From Streptomyces sp. NBC_00353 (GTDB lineage Bacteria > Actinomycetota > Actinomycetes > Streptomycetales > Streptomycetaceae), in assembly GCF_036108815.1 (NCBI RefSeq), contig NZ_CP107985.1, forward strand, positions 6,693,501-6,757,500: 64,000 nucleotides of DNA, read 5' to 3'. The position numbers were made by a program, and so were the translations under genes. Shown one piece after another: positions 1-9,100 of this stretch. Positions within the stretch are counted from its first letter, which is position 1. Every line of letters begins with the position of its first letter. The notes under the pieces are model-generated. The model had not been told where the DNA came from and did not search any database. It worked only from the letters and a program-made list of their open reading frames with translations.

Positions 1-264
1 ATCACCAAGCTGATGGACCCGGCGGACGCGACGGGCGAGTACATCGGTGTCACCCTCATCGAGGGCGATGCGGCCGACGAGCTCGCGGACGCGCTGCGGA
101 CGACCTTCGAGCGCGACCCGGACCTGTACTACGAGGACGGCTACCAGGAGCTCGTCAACCGCGGCTTCAAGGTCGACGTGGCGCCGATCGGCGACATCCA
201 GTGGGTCGAGATCGACAACCACGAGGACCTCGCCAAGGGCAGGAGGATCGCGTGCCAGTACTGA
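1..264 (+). CDS. Nucleotidyltransferase C-terminus (phosphocholine/polyol-P cytidylyltransferase-like), partial
   Basis: Only the last 87 residues lie in the window; the 5' part is cut off by the edge. The tail ends with an 'IQWVEIDNHEDLAKG' segment, the pattern that closes NTP_transferase enzymes of the sugar-1-phosphate and phosphocholine cytidylyltransferase type (a W-E-I-D-x-x-E-D-L metal/substrate loop). Such enzymes load a phosphorylated sugar, choline or polyol onto CMP or another nucleotide. Its stop lies inside the next gene's start region (13-base overlap), so the two are translationally coupled. The partner is a polyol-phosphate dehydrogenase-like protein, which suggests a CDP-polyol precursor, by analogy with TarI/TarJ. 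The substrate is inferred; the family call is fairly firm. Confidence 0.65.
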   Translation: MTKLMDPADATGEYIGVTLIEGDAADELADALRTTFERDPDLYYEDGYQELVNRGFKVDVAPIGDIQWVEIDNHEDLAKGRRIACQY

Positions 265-1313
265 CCCGCCTCATACCGGCGCCGATCGTCGTCGATATCC
301 GCGCGGGTGCCCTGGCCGATCTCGCGAGCGTCCTCGCGGACCAGAGGATCTCCAGCTCGGGGAAGCTGGCGGTCGCGATCAGCGCAGGGTCCGGTCAGGC
401 GCTGCGCGAGCGGCTCTCGTCGAGCCTGCCGAGTGCTTCCTGGTTCGAGGTCGGCGGCGGCTCCCTCGGGGACGCGATCAAGCTCGCCGAGGCCATGAAG
501 TCCGGGCGTTACGACGCCGTGGTGGGCCTCGGCGGCGGCAAGATCATCGACTGTGCGAAGTTCGCCGCGGCGCGTGTCGGGCTGCCGCTGGTCGCGGTGG
601 CGACGAACCTCTCCCACGACGGTCTCTGCTCGCCGGTCGCCACACTGGACAACGACGCGGGCCGTGGCTCGTACGGTGTCCCGAACCCGATCGCGGTCCT
701 GATCGACCTCGACATCATCCGCGAGGCCCCGGCCCGGTTCGTGCGCTCCGGGATCGGCGACGCGCTTTCCAACATCTCCGCGGTCGCGGACTGGGAGCTC
801 GCCCATGAGGTCAAGGGCGAGGACATCGACGGCCTCGCTGCCGCGATGGCCCGCCAGGCCGGTGAGGCGGTGCTGCGCCACCCCGGCGGCATCGGGGACG
901 ACAGCTTCCTGCAGGTGCTGGCCGAAGGGCTGGTGATCACCGGTATCTCGATGTCGGTCGCGGGCGACAGCCGCCCCGCTTCCGGCGCGTGCCACGAGAT
1001 CAACCACGCCTTCGATCTGCTCTTCCCTCAGCGTGCCGCCAGCCACGGCGAGCAGTGCGGTCTGGGCGCGGCGTTCGCGATGCATCTGCGCGGTGCCCGC
1101 GAGGAGTCCGTACAGATGGCCCGGACGCTGCGGGGCCACGGCCTGCCCGTGCTGGCCGAGGAGATCGGCTTCACCGCGGACGAGTTCGTCTCGGTGGTCG
1201 AATTCGCTCCGCAGACCAGGCCGGGGCGCTACACGATTCTGGAGCACCTGAACCTGTCCGCGGACGGGATCCGGGATGCCTACGCCGAGTACGTGAAGGC
1301 TGTCGAGGCCTGA
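252..1313 (+). CDS. Iron-containing alcohol dehydrogenase / glycerol-1-phosphate dehydrogenase family
   Basis: 353 residues from a GTG preceded by AGGAGGA at 241-247; this start overlaps the upstream stop by 13 bases. The fold is that of the Fe/Zn-dependent dehydroquinate synthase-like dehydrogenases: a Gly-rich NAD(P) segment GLGGGKIIDCAK near residue 92, NLSHDGLCSPVATL near 119, and metal-ligand candidates Asp near 167, His in CHEINH near 245 and His in ASHGEQ near 264. This spacing resembles sn-glycerol-1-phosphate dehydrogenases (AraM/EgsA type), which reduce DHAP. With the coupled nucleotidyltransferase it may supply an activated glycerol- or polyol-phosphate for the glycopolymer genes downstream. 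Exact substrate not determined. Confidence 0.75.
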   Translation: MPVLTRLIPAPIVVDIRAGALADLASVLADQRISSSGKLAVAISAGSGQALRERLSSSLPSASWFEVGGGSLGDAIKLAEAMKSGRYDAVVGLGGGKIIDCAKFAAARVGLPLVAVATNLSHDGLCSPVATLDNDAGRGSYGVPNPIAVLIDLDIIREAPARFVRSGIGDALSNISAVADWELAHEVKGEDIDGLAAAMARQAGEAVLRHPGGIGDDSFLQVLAEGLVITGISMSVAGDSRPASGACHEINHAFDLLFPQRAASHGEQCGLGAAFAMHLRGAREESVQMARTLRGHGLPVLAEEIGFTADEFVSVVEFAPQTRPGRYTILEHLNLSADGIRDAYAEYVKAVEA

Positions 1314-1327
1314 ATCAGGGGCCCGGT

Positions 1328-1356
1328 TTGACCGGCTGTCCAAGGCCCCGTAGCCT
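1328..1356 (+). promoter_or_regulatory. Vegetative promoter of rplU-rpmA
   Basis: TTGACC at 1328-1333 and TAGCCT at 1351-1356 are separated by exactly 17 bases, a good match to the principal sigma factor (HrdB) consensus. Transcription would begin near 1363, giving an untranslated leader of about 145 bases before rplU. Confidence 0.55.
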
Positions 1357-1395
1357 TGACCGTCGGCGTTTGTTCGCCACACCTCTGAGCACTGA

Positions 1396-1467
1396 CCTCC
1401 CGCTCGTACGGGAGAGGCCGCTCGTCCAATCCGGATCGTCGCGGGTCTTCGGACCCGTGTGAGCGGC
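1396..1467 (+). promoter_or_regulatory. Structured 5' leader of rplU
   Basis: Three nested or adjacent helices are visible. CTCCCG (1397-1402) pairs with CGGGAG (1409-1414). GCCGCTC (1417-1423) pairs perfectly with GAGCGGC (1461-1467) and encloses a hairpin CGGGTC-TTCG-GACCCG (1442-1457) with a stable UUCG tetraloop. Leaders of ribosomal protein operons often fold to bind the encoded protein for feedback, so this is a candidate autoregulatory element. The helices are seen in the sequence; the function is inferred. Confidence 0.4.
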
Positions 1468-1508
1468 TGGCATCAGAGGATTCCGTTCCGAGCGAGAGTG
1501 AGATCCGC

Positions 1509-1829
1509 GTGTACGCCATCGTGCGCAGCGGTGGCCGCCAGCACAAGGTTGCTGTCGGTGACATCGTTGAGGTTGACAAGATTCCCACTGCCCAGGTTGG
1601 TGACACGGTCGAGCTCTCGACCCTGCTCGTGGTCGACGGCGACGCCGTGACCAGCGACCCGTGGGTGCTGGCCGGGATCAAGGTTCAGGCCGAGATCGTG
1701 GACCACCACAAGGGCGCGAAGATCGACATCCTTCGCTACAAGAACAAGACCGGCTACCGCCGTCGCCAGGGTCACCGCCAGCAGTACACGGCGATCAAGG
1801 TCACCGGTATCCCCGCGGCTGCGAAGTAA
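1509..1829 (+). CDS. rplU: 50S ribosomal protein L21
   Basis: 106 residues from a GTG, beginning [15 protein letters not shown], the signature N-terminus of bacterial L21, and ending in the [10 protein letters not shown] basic segment that contacts 23S rRNA (domain V region). Length matches the family (about 103 residues). It is co-transcribed with rpmA 14 bases downstream, the standard L21-L27 pair, and sits behind a clear vegetative promoter and a structured leader. Confidence 0.97.
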   Translation: MYAIVRSGGRQHKVAVGDIVEVDKIPTAQVGDTVELSTLLVVDGDAVTSDPWVLAGIKVQAEIVDHHKGAKIDILRYKNKTGYRRRQGHRQQYTAIKVTGIPAAAK

Positions 1830-1843
1830 GGGACTGAGAAAAG

Positions 1844-2101
1844 ATGGCACACAAGAAGGGCGCATCGTCCACCCGGAACGGGCGCGATTCCAACGCTCAG
1901 CGGCTCGGCGTCAAGCGCTTCGGCGGCCAGGCCGTCAACGCCGGTGAGATCCTGGTCCGCCAGCGCGGCACCCACTTCCACCCGGGCACGGGCGTCGGCC
2001 GTGGCGGCGACGACACGCTGTTCGCGCTCGCCGCTGGTGCGGTCGAGTTCGGCACCCACCGTGGCCGCAAGGTCGTGAACATCGTTCCGATCGCCGAGTA
2101 A
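1844..2101 (+). CDS. rpmA: 50S ribosomal protein L27
   Basis: 85 residues, starting [17 protein letters not shown], which is the mature-type L27 N-terminus that reaches toward the peptidyl-transferase centre. There is no Firmicute-style cleaved N-terminal extension. The conserved [20 protein letters not shown] segment follows. It is the second gene of the rplU-rpmA transcript, 14 bases after rplU, and is followed by a strong hairpin terminator. Confidence 0.97.
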   Translation: MAHKKGASSTRNGRDSNAQRLGVKRFGGQAVNAGEILVRQRGTHFHPGTGVGRGGDDTLFALAAGAVEFGTHRGRKVVNIVPIAE

Positions 2102-2130
2102 TTTCGGCGCTCGTCGAGCGGTTTCTGCGG

Positions 2131-2170
2131 AGGCGGACCTCACTTCCCGTATGGGAAGCGGGTCCGCCTT
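2131..2170 (+). terminator. Terminator after rpmA
   Basis: AGGCGGACC (2131-2139) pairs with GGTCCGCCT (2161-2169), enclosing a second stem CTTCCC/GGGAAG with a GTAT loop. The compound hairpin lies 30 bases after the rpmA stop and separates the r-protein transcript from obg. Confidence 0.7.
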
Positions 2171-2243
2171 TCGCGTGTTTCTCCTAAGAGACACAGCATG
2201 AGCTTGAATCATTTCTGCATGTATGTAACTGGAGGTTCCAACC

Positions 2244-3683
2244 ATGACCACCTTCGTGGACCGCGTCGATCTGCATGTCGCCGCGGGTAACGGAGGCCAC
2301 GGCTGTGCCTCCGTTCACCGTGAGAAGTTCAAGCCGCTCGGCGGCCCGGACGGCGGCAACGGCGGCCGTGGCGGCGATGTGACCCTGGTCGTCGACCAGG
2401 ACATCACCACGCTCCTCGACTATCACCACAGTCCGCACCGCAAGGCCACCAACGGCCAGCCCGGCGCGGGCGACCACCGCACCGGCAAGGAGGGTCAGGA
2501 CCTCGTCCTGCCGGTCCCCGACGGCACGGTCGTGCTCGACAGGAACGGCAACGTGCTGGCCGACCTGGTCGGTCAGGGCACCACGTTCGTGGCCGGCCAG
2601 GGCGGCCGCGGCGGCCTCGGCAACGCGGCACTCGCCTCCGCCCGCCGCAAGGCCCCCGGCTTCGCGCTGCTCGGCGAGCCGGGCGAGTCCCGGGACATCG
2701 TCCTGGAGCTCAAGACCGTCGCCGACGTGGCTCTGGTGGGTTACCCGAGCGCCGGCAAGTCCTCGCTGATCTCGGTCCTGTCCGCGGCCAAGCCGAAGAT
2801 CGCCGACTACCCGTTCACCACGCTCGTCCCGAACCTGGGCGTGGTCACCGCGGGCAGCACCGTCTACACCATCGCCGACGTCCCGGGCCTGATCCCGGGC
2901 GCCAGCCAGGGCAGGGGCCTCGGTCTGGAGTTCCTGCGGCACGTCGAGCGCTGCTCGGTCCTCGTACACGTGCTGGACACGGCGACGCTGGAGTCCGACC
3001 GCGACCCGGTCTCCGACCTCGACATGATCGAGGAAGAGCTGAAGCAGTACGGCGGTCTGGACGACCGGCCCCGCATCGTCGTCCTCAACAAGATCGACAT
3101 TCCGGACGGTCAGGACCTCGCCGACTTGATCCGGCCGGAACTGGAGGAGCGCGGCTACCGCGTCTTCGAGGTGTCCGCCGTCGCCCGTACCGGTCTCAAG
3201 GAGCTCTCCTACGCGCTCGCCGGTGTGATCGCCGAGGCGCGTGCCGCCAAGCCCGTGGAGGAGGCGACCCGCATCGTCATCCGTCCGAAGGCCGTGGACG
3301 ACGCGGGCTTCACCGTCACGCTGGAGGAGGACGGCATCTACCGGGTGCGCGGCGAGAAGCCGGAGCGCTGGGTGCGGCAGACCGACTTCAACAACGACGA
3401 GGCCGTCGGCTATCTGGCGGACCGTCTCAACCGTCTCGGTGTCGAGGACGAGCTGATGAAGGCCGGCGCCCGGGCGGGTGACGGTGTGGCCATCGGCGCC
3501 GAGGACAACGCGGTCGTCTTCGACTGGGAGCCGACCGTGGCGGCGGGTGCGGAGATGCTCGGGCGTCGTGGCGAGGACCACCGTCTCGAAGCGCCGCGTC
3601 CGGCCGCTCAGCGCCGTCGTGACCGTGAGTCGGAGCGGGACGAAGTCAGCAAGGAATACCAGGAGTTCGACCCGTTCGCGTAG
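2244..3683 (+). CDS. obg: GTPase Obg/CgtA
   Basis: 479 residues from ATG with GGAGG ten bases upstream. The order is a glycine-rich Obg fold (about 1-158, many GGxGG turns such as [10 protein letters not shown]), a G domain with P-loop GYPSAGKSS (about 166-174), a switch-I TT in [13 protein letters not shown]3 DVPGL and G4 NKID, then a C-terminal OCT domain (about 340-425) and an acidic/basic actinobacterial tail. Obg binds the 50S subunit and senses GTP; in Streptomyces it is known to affect aerial growth and sporulation. It is separated from rpmA by a terminator, so it probably has its own promoter in 2171-2243. Confidence 0.97.
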   Translation: MTTFVDRVDLHVAAGNGGHGCASVHREKFKPLGGPDGGNGGRGGDVTLVVDQDITTLLDYHHSPHRKATNGQPGAGDHRTGKEGQDLVLPVPDGTVVLDRNGNVLADLVGQGTTFVAGQGGRGGLGNAALASARRKAPGFALLGEPGESRDIVLELKTVADVALVGYPSAGKSSLISVLSAAKPKIADYPFTTLVPNLGVVTAGSTVYTIADVPGLIPGASQGRGLGLEFLRHVERCSVLVHVLDTATLESDRDPVSDLDMIEEELKQYGGLDDRPRIVVLNKIDIPDGQDLADLIRPELEERGYRVFEVSAVARTGLKELSYALAGVIAEARAAKPVEEATRIVIRPKAVDDAGFTVTLEEDGIYRVRGEKPERWVRQTDFNNDEAVGYLADRLNRLGVEDELMKAGARAGDGVAIGAEDNAVVFDWEPTVAAGAEMLGRRGEDHRLEAPRPAAQRRRDRESERDEVSKEYQEFDPFA

Positions 3684-3692
3684 CGCGGGATG

Positions 3693-3748
3693 CCGAGGGG
3701 CCTGTCCCCGGACCAGAGTTTTCTCTGGGCCGGGGACAGGCCCCTCGG
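3693..3748 (+). terminator. Terminator after obg
   Basis: A 19-base-pair perfect stem (3693-3711 with 3730-3748) continues inward as CCAGAG/CTCTGG around a TTTT loop. It starts ten bases after the obg stop. It is unusually long and perfect for a Streptomyces terminator. Confidence 0.8.
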
Positions 3749-4033
3749 CCGTTCCGGGAGACTGTCCGGCCGGCTCTCCTGCTCCTTGCCGGACGGCCTG
3801 TTGTTCGAATATGTGGGCTGATTCCGTACGTGATCACGGTAAATGGTTGGTTTTGTCCAAAGATTGGATAAACTTTCGTCCGGTGCGCAGCCTTTTGGTG
3901 CTTCTGTGTGTCTACCTCATGCGAGGACAGAAGCCTGCCCTCGCGACGACCGAGGGGGTAGGGGGAGCGTGATGACACTCGCGCGAGGCTGCCCGGGGAT
4001 TGCTGCGAGCTGCGGCCCGGCCGAAAGACGCTG
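3749..4033 (+). other. Intergenic region upstream of the GT4 gene
   Basis: About 285 bases with no credible gene. The stretch around 3780-3910 is noticeably more A+T rich than its surroundings, as expected for a promoter region; one sigma-70-like pair is listed separately. No strong Shine-Dalgarno precedes the downstream GTG. Confidence 0.5.
3847..3874 (+). promoter_or_regulatory. Candidate promoter of the GT4 glycosyltransferase
   Basis: TTGGTT (3847-3852) and TAAACT (3869-3874) with a 16-base spacer, inside the A+T-rich part of the intergenic region. Start would be near 3881, leaving about 150 bases of leader. Confidence 0.35.
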
Positions 4034-6067
4034 GTGAAGATTTCATTCCTGGTACGTGACCTGTGCCATATGGGCGGGGTGGTCAGCGCGACGCAGAACC
4101 TTGCGGGCGCGCTCGCCTCCCGGCACGAGGTGGAGATCGTGGCCCTGCGCAAGGTGCGGGACAAGTCGCACTTCCCGCTCGACCCGCGGGTCTCCGTGCG
4201 CGTTCTCACCGACCTGCGGGGGCATTCCCCCGCCTCCGATCTGGAGCACCCGTTGATCGGGGTCTTCCCGAAGGTCTACCCGGTCGACCCGGCAGAGAAG
4301 AAGCCGGTGGTCAGCAGACTGGCCGAGCTGCGGCTGCTGGAATTCCTCGCGACCACCGACTCCGATGTCGTGGTGAGCTCCAGCCCGCGGAACACGATCA
4401 TGCTCTCGTACGCCGAGGGTGACTACCTGCGGGTCACGCAGGAGCACTCGATGCCCTCGATCTACGCGAAGTACTACCAGGGCCGACTGTTCAAGGCGTA
4501 CCACTCGCTGGACGCGCTCACCGCTCCCACGCCCGAAGAGGCCGAGAGCATCGGCAAGCAGGTGCCCGGCGTCCGTAACCGGCTGGCCGTCATGCCGAAC
4601 TGCGTGCCCGCCGCCCCGGTGCAGTCCAAGAGCACCAACAAGGTCATCATCGCGGCGGGTCTCCTCAAGGAGAACAAGAACTTCGCGGCGGTCGTCGAAG
4701 CCTTCGCCACCGTCGTACGCAAGCATCCCGACTGGCGGCTGCGCATCTATGGCGAAGGAATGGAGAAGGCCGATCTGCGCAAGCAGATCGAGAACCTCGG
4801 CCTGCACAACACCGTGGCGCTGATGGGACCGGTCGCCCCGGTCGCCCCGGAATTCAGCAAGGGTTCGATCTTCGTGCTCCCGTCCAAGCGGGAGGCGTTC
4901 GGCAATGTGATCGTCGAGGCGATGGCCGCCGGTCTGCCTGTGGTCAGCACCGACGCCGACCATGGACCGCGCAACATCATCACCCACGGCGAGGACGGTC
5001 TCCTCGTCCCGTGCGGCAACAGCGACGCCATGGCCGAGGCCGTCCTCGAACTGGTCGAGAACGACGAGCGCCGCAAGCTGATGGGCGAGGCCGCGGTACG
5101 CAACGCCGTGCGTTTCCACGAGCCCGCGAGCTGCGAGCGCTTCGAGGCGATCCTGCACGACGCGTTCGCCCGCCGGGCACTGCTGACGACGGCCGGCGCA
5201 CAGGTGGACCCGGAGGGATCGGTCCGGATCGAGGTCGGCGTCCTGCCTCCGGAGGCGCACGGCGCCGAGATCGCCTGCCGCTTGGTCGGCAGCCTGGACC
5301 AGGAGCGGCGGTTCGCGATCGAACCCGGGGGCACCGCAGTGGTGCCGTGGCGCGACGGACTGCCCGAGGGGACCTGGGAGCTGTCGGTACGTACCCCGGC
5401 GGGCATCGAGGTGCCGCTGACGGTGGACGGTTACGGCTGCGACTTACGTGATGTGTTCAATGTGCCGTTGCCCCGGGAGGACGGCGCCCCGGCCCTGGAG
5501 CTGTTGCTGCCGCACCGGGGCGAGATGGACCGCCTCCGGATCCGTAGCGTGGTGCGCGACGCCCATGTGGAGATCGACGCGCTGGCGGTCAGCACCGAGA
5601 CCATCGAGATGGAAGCGGTCGGCTGGGGTGTGGAGCTCGGCCGCGGAGCCGTCCTGGAGGCCGTGCTCCGCAAGGACAAGGAACGGGTGATGACCTTCCC
5701 GGTGGCGGCCGTGGAGGGCCGCCGGATCACCGCCCGGGTCGACTGCGCCGCGCTGGTGCGTGCGCACGAGGGACCCGAGCAGATCTGGGACATGTGGCTG
5801 CGGCCCGCGGAGGAGGCGGACCGGGTCCAGGTCGGCAAGCTGGCCACCGACGTGCTGCAACCGATCGGGGTGTTCACCTTCCCCCGTCCGGTGATCCGGG
5901 TACTGCCCGAGCCCAGCACGACACTGCCGGCCAAGGTGAGGCGCCGGGTGACCAGGGCGCTGAACGGTGGCAAGCCCGTACCGCTTCCGGTCACCAGGAT
6001 CGAGATCAGGCCGTACTTCACGGCCCTGTCGCAGCTCGCCTTCAAGACGGTGGACGTACAGCCGTAG
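4034..6067 (+). CDS. GT4-family glycosyltransferase with long C-terminal domain
   Basis: 677 residues from GTG. Residues 1 to about 380 form a two-domain GT-B GT4 enzyme: N-terminal GGVVSATQNLAGAL acceptor loop, and a C-terminal donor site with the EX7E motif (EAFGNVIVE, Glu287/Glu295) followed by GLPVVSTDADHGP. About 290 more residues form a beta-rich extension without a recognised catalytic motif, similar in character to the accessory domains of TagF-type enzymes. It transfers a sugar from a nucleotide donor, probably onto a cell-wall glycopolymer, given three TagF-like neighbours. The codon at 5444-5446 is TTA (Leu471), a possible bldA control point. It converges on the next gene across a bidirectional terminator. 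Confidence 0.85.
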   Translation: MKISFLVRDLCHMGGVVSATQNLAGALASRHEVEIVALRKVRDKSHFPLDPRVSVRVLTDLRGHSPASDLEHPLIGVFPKVYPVDPAEKKPVVSRLAELRLLEFLATTDSDVVVSSSPRNTIMLSYAEGDYLRVTQEHSMPSIYAKYYQGRLFKAYHSLDALTAPTPEEAESIGKQVPGVRNRLAVMPNCVPAAPVQSKSTNKVIIAAGLLKENKNFAAVVEAFATVVRKHPDWRLRIYGEGMEKADLRKQIENLGLHNTVALMGPVAPVAPEFSKGSIFVLPSKREAFGNVIVEAMAAGLPVVSTDADHGPRNIITHGEDGLLVPCGNSDAMAEAVLELVENDERRKLMGEAAVRNAVRFHEPASCERFEAILHDAFARRALLTTAGAQVDPEGSVRIEVGVLPPEAHGAEIACRLVGSLDQERRFAIEPGGTAVVPWRDGLPEGTWELSVRTPAGIEVPLTVDGYGCDLRDVFNVPLPREDGAPALELLLPHRGEMDRLRIRSVVRDAHVEIDALAVSTETIEMEAVGWGVELGRGAVLEAVLRKDKERVMTFPVAAVEGRRITARVDCAALVRAHEGPEQIWDMWLRPAEEADRVQVGKLATDVLQPIGVFTFPRPVIRVLPEPSTTLPAKVRRRVTRALNGGKPVPLPVTRIEIRPYFTALSQLAFKTVDVQP

Positions 6068-6086
6068 GACGGCACGGACAGGGGAC

Positions 6087-6131
6087 AGAAGGGCGGGCCC
6101 GCGGAGATGTTCTCCGCGGGCCCGCCCTTCT
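6087..6131. terminator. Bidirectional terminator between convergent genes
   Basis: A 21-base-pair perfect stem (6087-6107 with 6111-6131) with a three-base TGT loop. It sits 19 bases after the GT4 stop and 8 bases past the stop of the convergent GT2-TagF gene, so it can serve both strands. Confidence 0.85.
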
Positions 6132-6139
6132 GTGTGTGG

Positions 6140-9100
6140 CTAGTTCCCGTCGGAGAGCTCCGCGGGCTGCTCCATCATGCGGTCCACGACGCGCTGCGAG
6201 GCCCGGCCGTCGTCCAGGTCGCAGAACAGGTGGTGGAAGCGGTCGAAGCGCTCGCGGTACTCGGGCCAGACGCTGTCGATGTTCCGGATGGAATCGATCA
6301 GCTCACCGGAGGTGCGGATCAGCGGGCCGGGCGAGTCCTTCTCGAAGTCGAAGTAGAACCCGCGCAGGGTGTCGCGGTAGTGCTCCAGGTCGTACGTGAA
6401 GAAGAGCATCGGCCGCTTGAGGTGGGCGTAGTCGAACATCACGGACGAGTAGTCGGTGATCATGATGTCGGCGGCCAGATACAGATCGGCGATGTCCGGG
6501 TACTCGGAGACGTCCCAGACGAAGCCGTTCCCGGCCCCCGGCACGGCATCGACCACGTTGGAGTGACGGCGGATCAGCAGCACGTGGTCGTCCCCGAGCC
6601 GGCGGCGCGCGTCCTCCAGATCCAGCCGCAGGTCGAACAGGTACTGGCCCGCGCTGTGCGACTGGTCGTCGCGCCAGGTCGGCGCGTAGAGGACGACCTT
6701 CTTCCCGGCGGGCAGACCGAGCTTCGCCTTGACCTGCTCGACGATCTTCTCCCGGTCGGGGGAGTAGAGGTAGTCGTTGCGCGGGTAGCCGGCTTCGAAG
6801 ATCTCGCCGTCGTACGAGAAGGCGCGCTTCAGGATGGGCGTGCTGAACCGGTTGGACGAGACGAGCAGGCTCCAGTTGTTCGCCTCGAGCGCCAGCCGGT
6901 TCTGGTACTCGCGGTCGAAGTAGAGCGTCTCGATGTCATGGCCGATCTTCTTCAGCATCGTGCCGTGCCAGGTCTGCACGATCACCTGGCCGGGGCGGCG
7001 CACCAGCCACTCGGGCAGGTGCCCGTTCGTGACGATGTACCGGGACCTGGACAGGGCCTCGAACCACTCGCGGCCCCACATGCGGACCTTCTCCGTGGCC
7101 GGCGGCAGGACGACCTGCCCGTCCCGGACGGCCCACAGGTGCTTGAGGTCACTGCCGCGGCGCAGGAGCTCCTCGTGGATGGCGCGAGGGCTGTCGGAGT
7201 ATTGCTTGCCGTTGTAGCTCAGGTAGAAGACCTGGTCGAGCAGCGGCTTCTCGCGGCCGAGCTCGTACACCTCGCGGCGCAGCTGCAGCTGCCGGTACGG
7301 GCCGAGCTCCATGTCGCTCAGCTCGGAACGGCAGTTGAGCTGCGGGAAGTCGCCCCAGCGGTGCTCGAACCAGTAGCGGCGGCCGCCCAGTTCGGTGAGC
7401 AGCGGGAACTGGGAGGTGGCCAGCCGGTCGATGACGAAGGCCGCGTCCGGGACGTTCTCCTCCTCGGACCGCAGGAAGAGGTTCCACCGTCCCGCCTTGA
7501 GCGGAACCTGGCCGGAGCCGCCCATGACCGACGGGTCGAAGGAGGTGGTGAAGGTCCCGTCCGCGGCCCATTCGACGGCCGCCACGCGTTCGTCGAAGCG
7601 GCTGCGGGCCTTGAGGACCAGTTCGGCGCCGACGAGCCGGGGGCTCGTGCGGCCGCTGACGACGATCCGGCCGTCGCGCTCGGAGACGTCGGTGATCACG
7701 GCACGCCGCGCCCGGCCGATGATCTTCAGATAGCCGTTGTGGCCCGAGACCACGGCCAGCTCCTGATGGGTGCCCTCGTCGCCGAAGCTCTCCGGCAGGT
7801 CGAGGCGGAGGTCGGCCAGGCCCTCCCGGACGACACTGCTGAACTGGCGCTCCGTGCCGTCGGAGGCCGTGGCGAGCAGGGCCGTGCTCCACAGCCGGCG
7901 CTCGGGCTGTGCCTTCTCGTCCACCGCGTCGGCGGCGAGCAGGGCCACCTCGGCAACGGGTACGCGCACGCGGAACGTGGCGGTGTCACCGGCCCGCTCC
8001 ACGGTCGCCGGGAACTTCTTGATCTCACCGCTCTTGGGGTTGGCCAGCCGCAGGTCGAGCGTCTCGCCGTGCTTCAGCGTGACCCGCAGCTCACCCCGGA
8101 TCTCCAGCTGGTCGCCGTCCAGCCGGCGGTCGGTGACGAGGGCGAGGACCTTCTCGATGCGGAGCTTGAGCGCGCTGCGCTCGACGCTGGGCAGCAGCCG
8201 GAAGTCCTTGTCGAGCCACTGGTAGGGCGGGAAGTTGGCAGCCGCCCCGCCGCGCGCCCACACACCGCTGCGCCGCACCAGGCCCGAGGAGTAGACGTTG
8301 ATGCCGACGTGCCACAGACCCTCCTGCCAGGCGCCGCCCTTGCGGAACTTGGCGGGGTCGAGTTCGAGCTCCCAGCCGGCCCAGTCGTAGTTGTAGCGCT
8401 TCTGACCGGAGCTGGTGGTGCACTCGGGGCGGTGGACGTTCTTCGCGGGCAGGAACAGCCGGCGCCGCGAGTTGTCCCGCTTGAGCTGGACGACCTTGAT
8501 GCTGCTGCGCCTCGTCGACATGTCGATCTTGTCGATCCAGGCGTCGCCGGACAGCACCAGCCGGCCGTTCCTCCACTCGACCGAGCGCAGCGGCGCGCGC
8601 AGGTCCAGGTCCTGGTCGATGCGCAGCGCGGCCTTGGGCAGCTCGACGGAGCTCGACTCCAGCGGCGCGAAGCTGGCGTACTTACGGAAGCCGCCGGAGA
8701 CCTCGACGGGCTCCTTGCGGCGCTGCGAGGCCAGCAGGGCGATCAGCTCGGGCGTGGCGTGCTTGCGCACGAGCAGCCACTGCACCCGCAGGTCCGCGGG
8801 CAGGGCCATGACGATCTGCGGGTCGATCGTGTCGAGGTAGCGGTTGGCGGCCTCGAGAAAGGCCTCGTGGAACTCCGCAGTCGCGTCGGGCAGCACGCGC
8901 AGGAACAGCCGCAGGTCGTCGCGGAGTACGCGGTCGTCGTACTGCCGCTTGTACTCGGCGAACTCGGGGCCCTGCTGCCGGGAGAGGAAGTCGCTGACCA
9001 GGCTCACCGCGGTGACCCGGTCCCTGATCGCCTGGGGCTCCCGGCGGCGCTGGGTGATCGACGGGGCGGACTCGCCCTCGCGCAGCCGCCAGAAGTACGT

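Noticed and set aside
2198..2290. Short upstream frame overlapping the obg start
   Set aside because: About 30 codons, no ribosome site, atypical codon use; likely chance.
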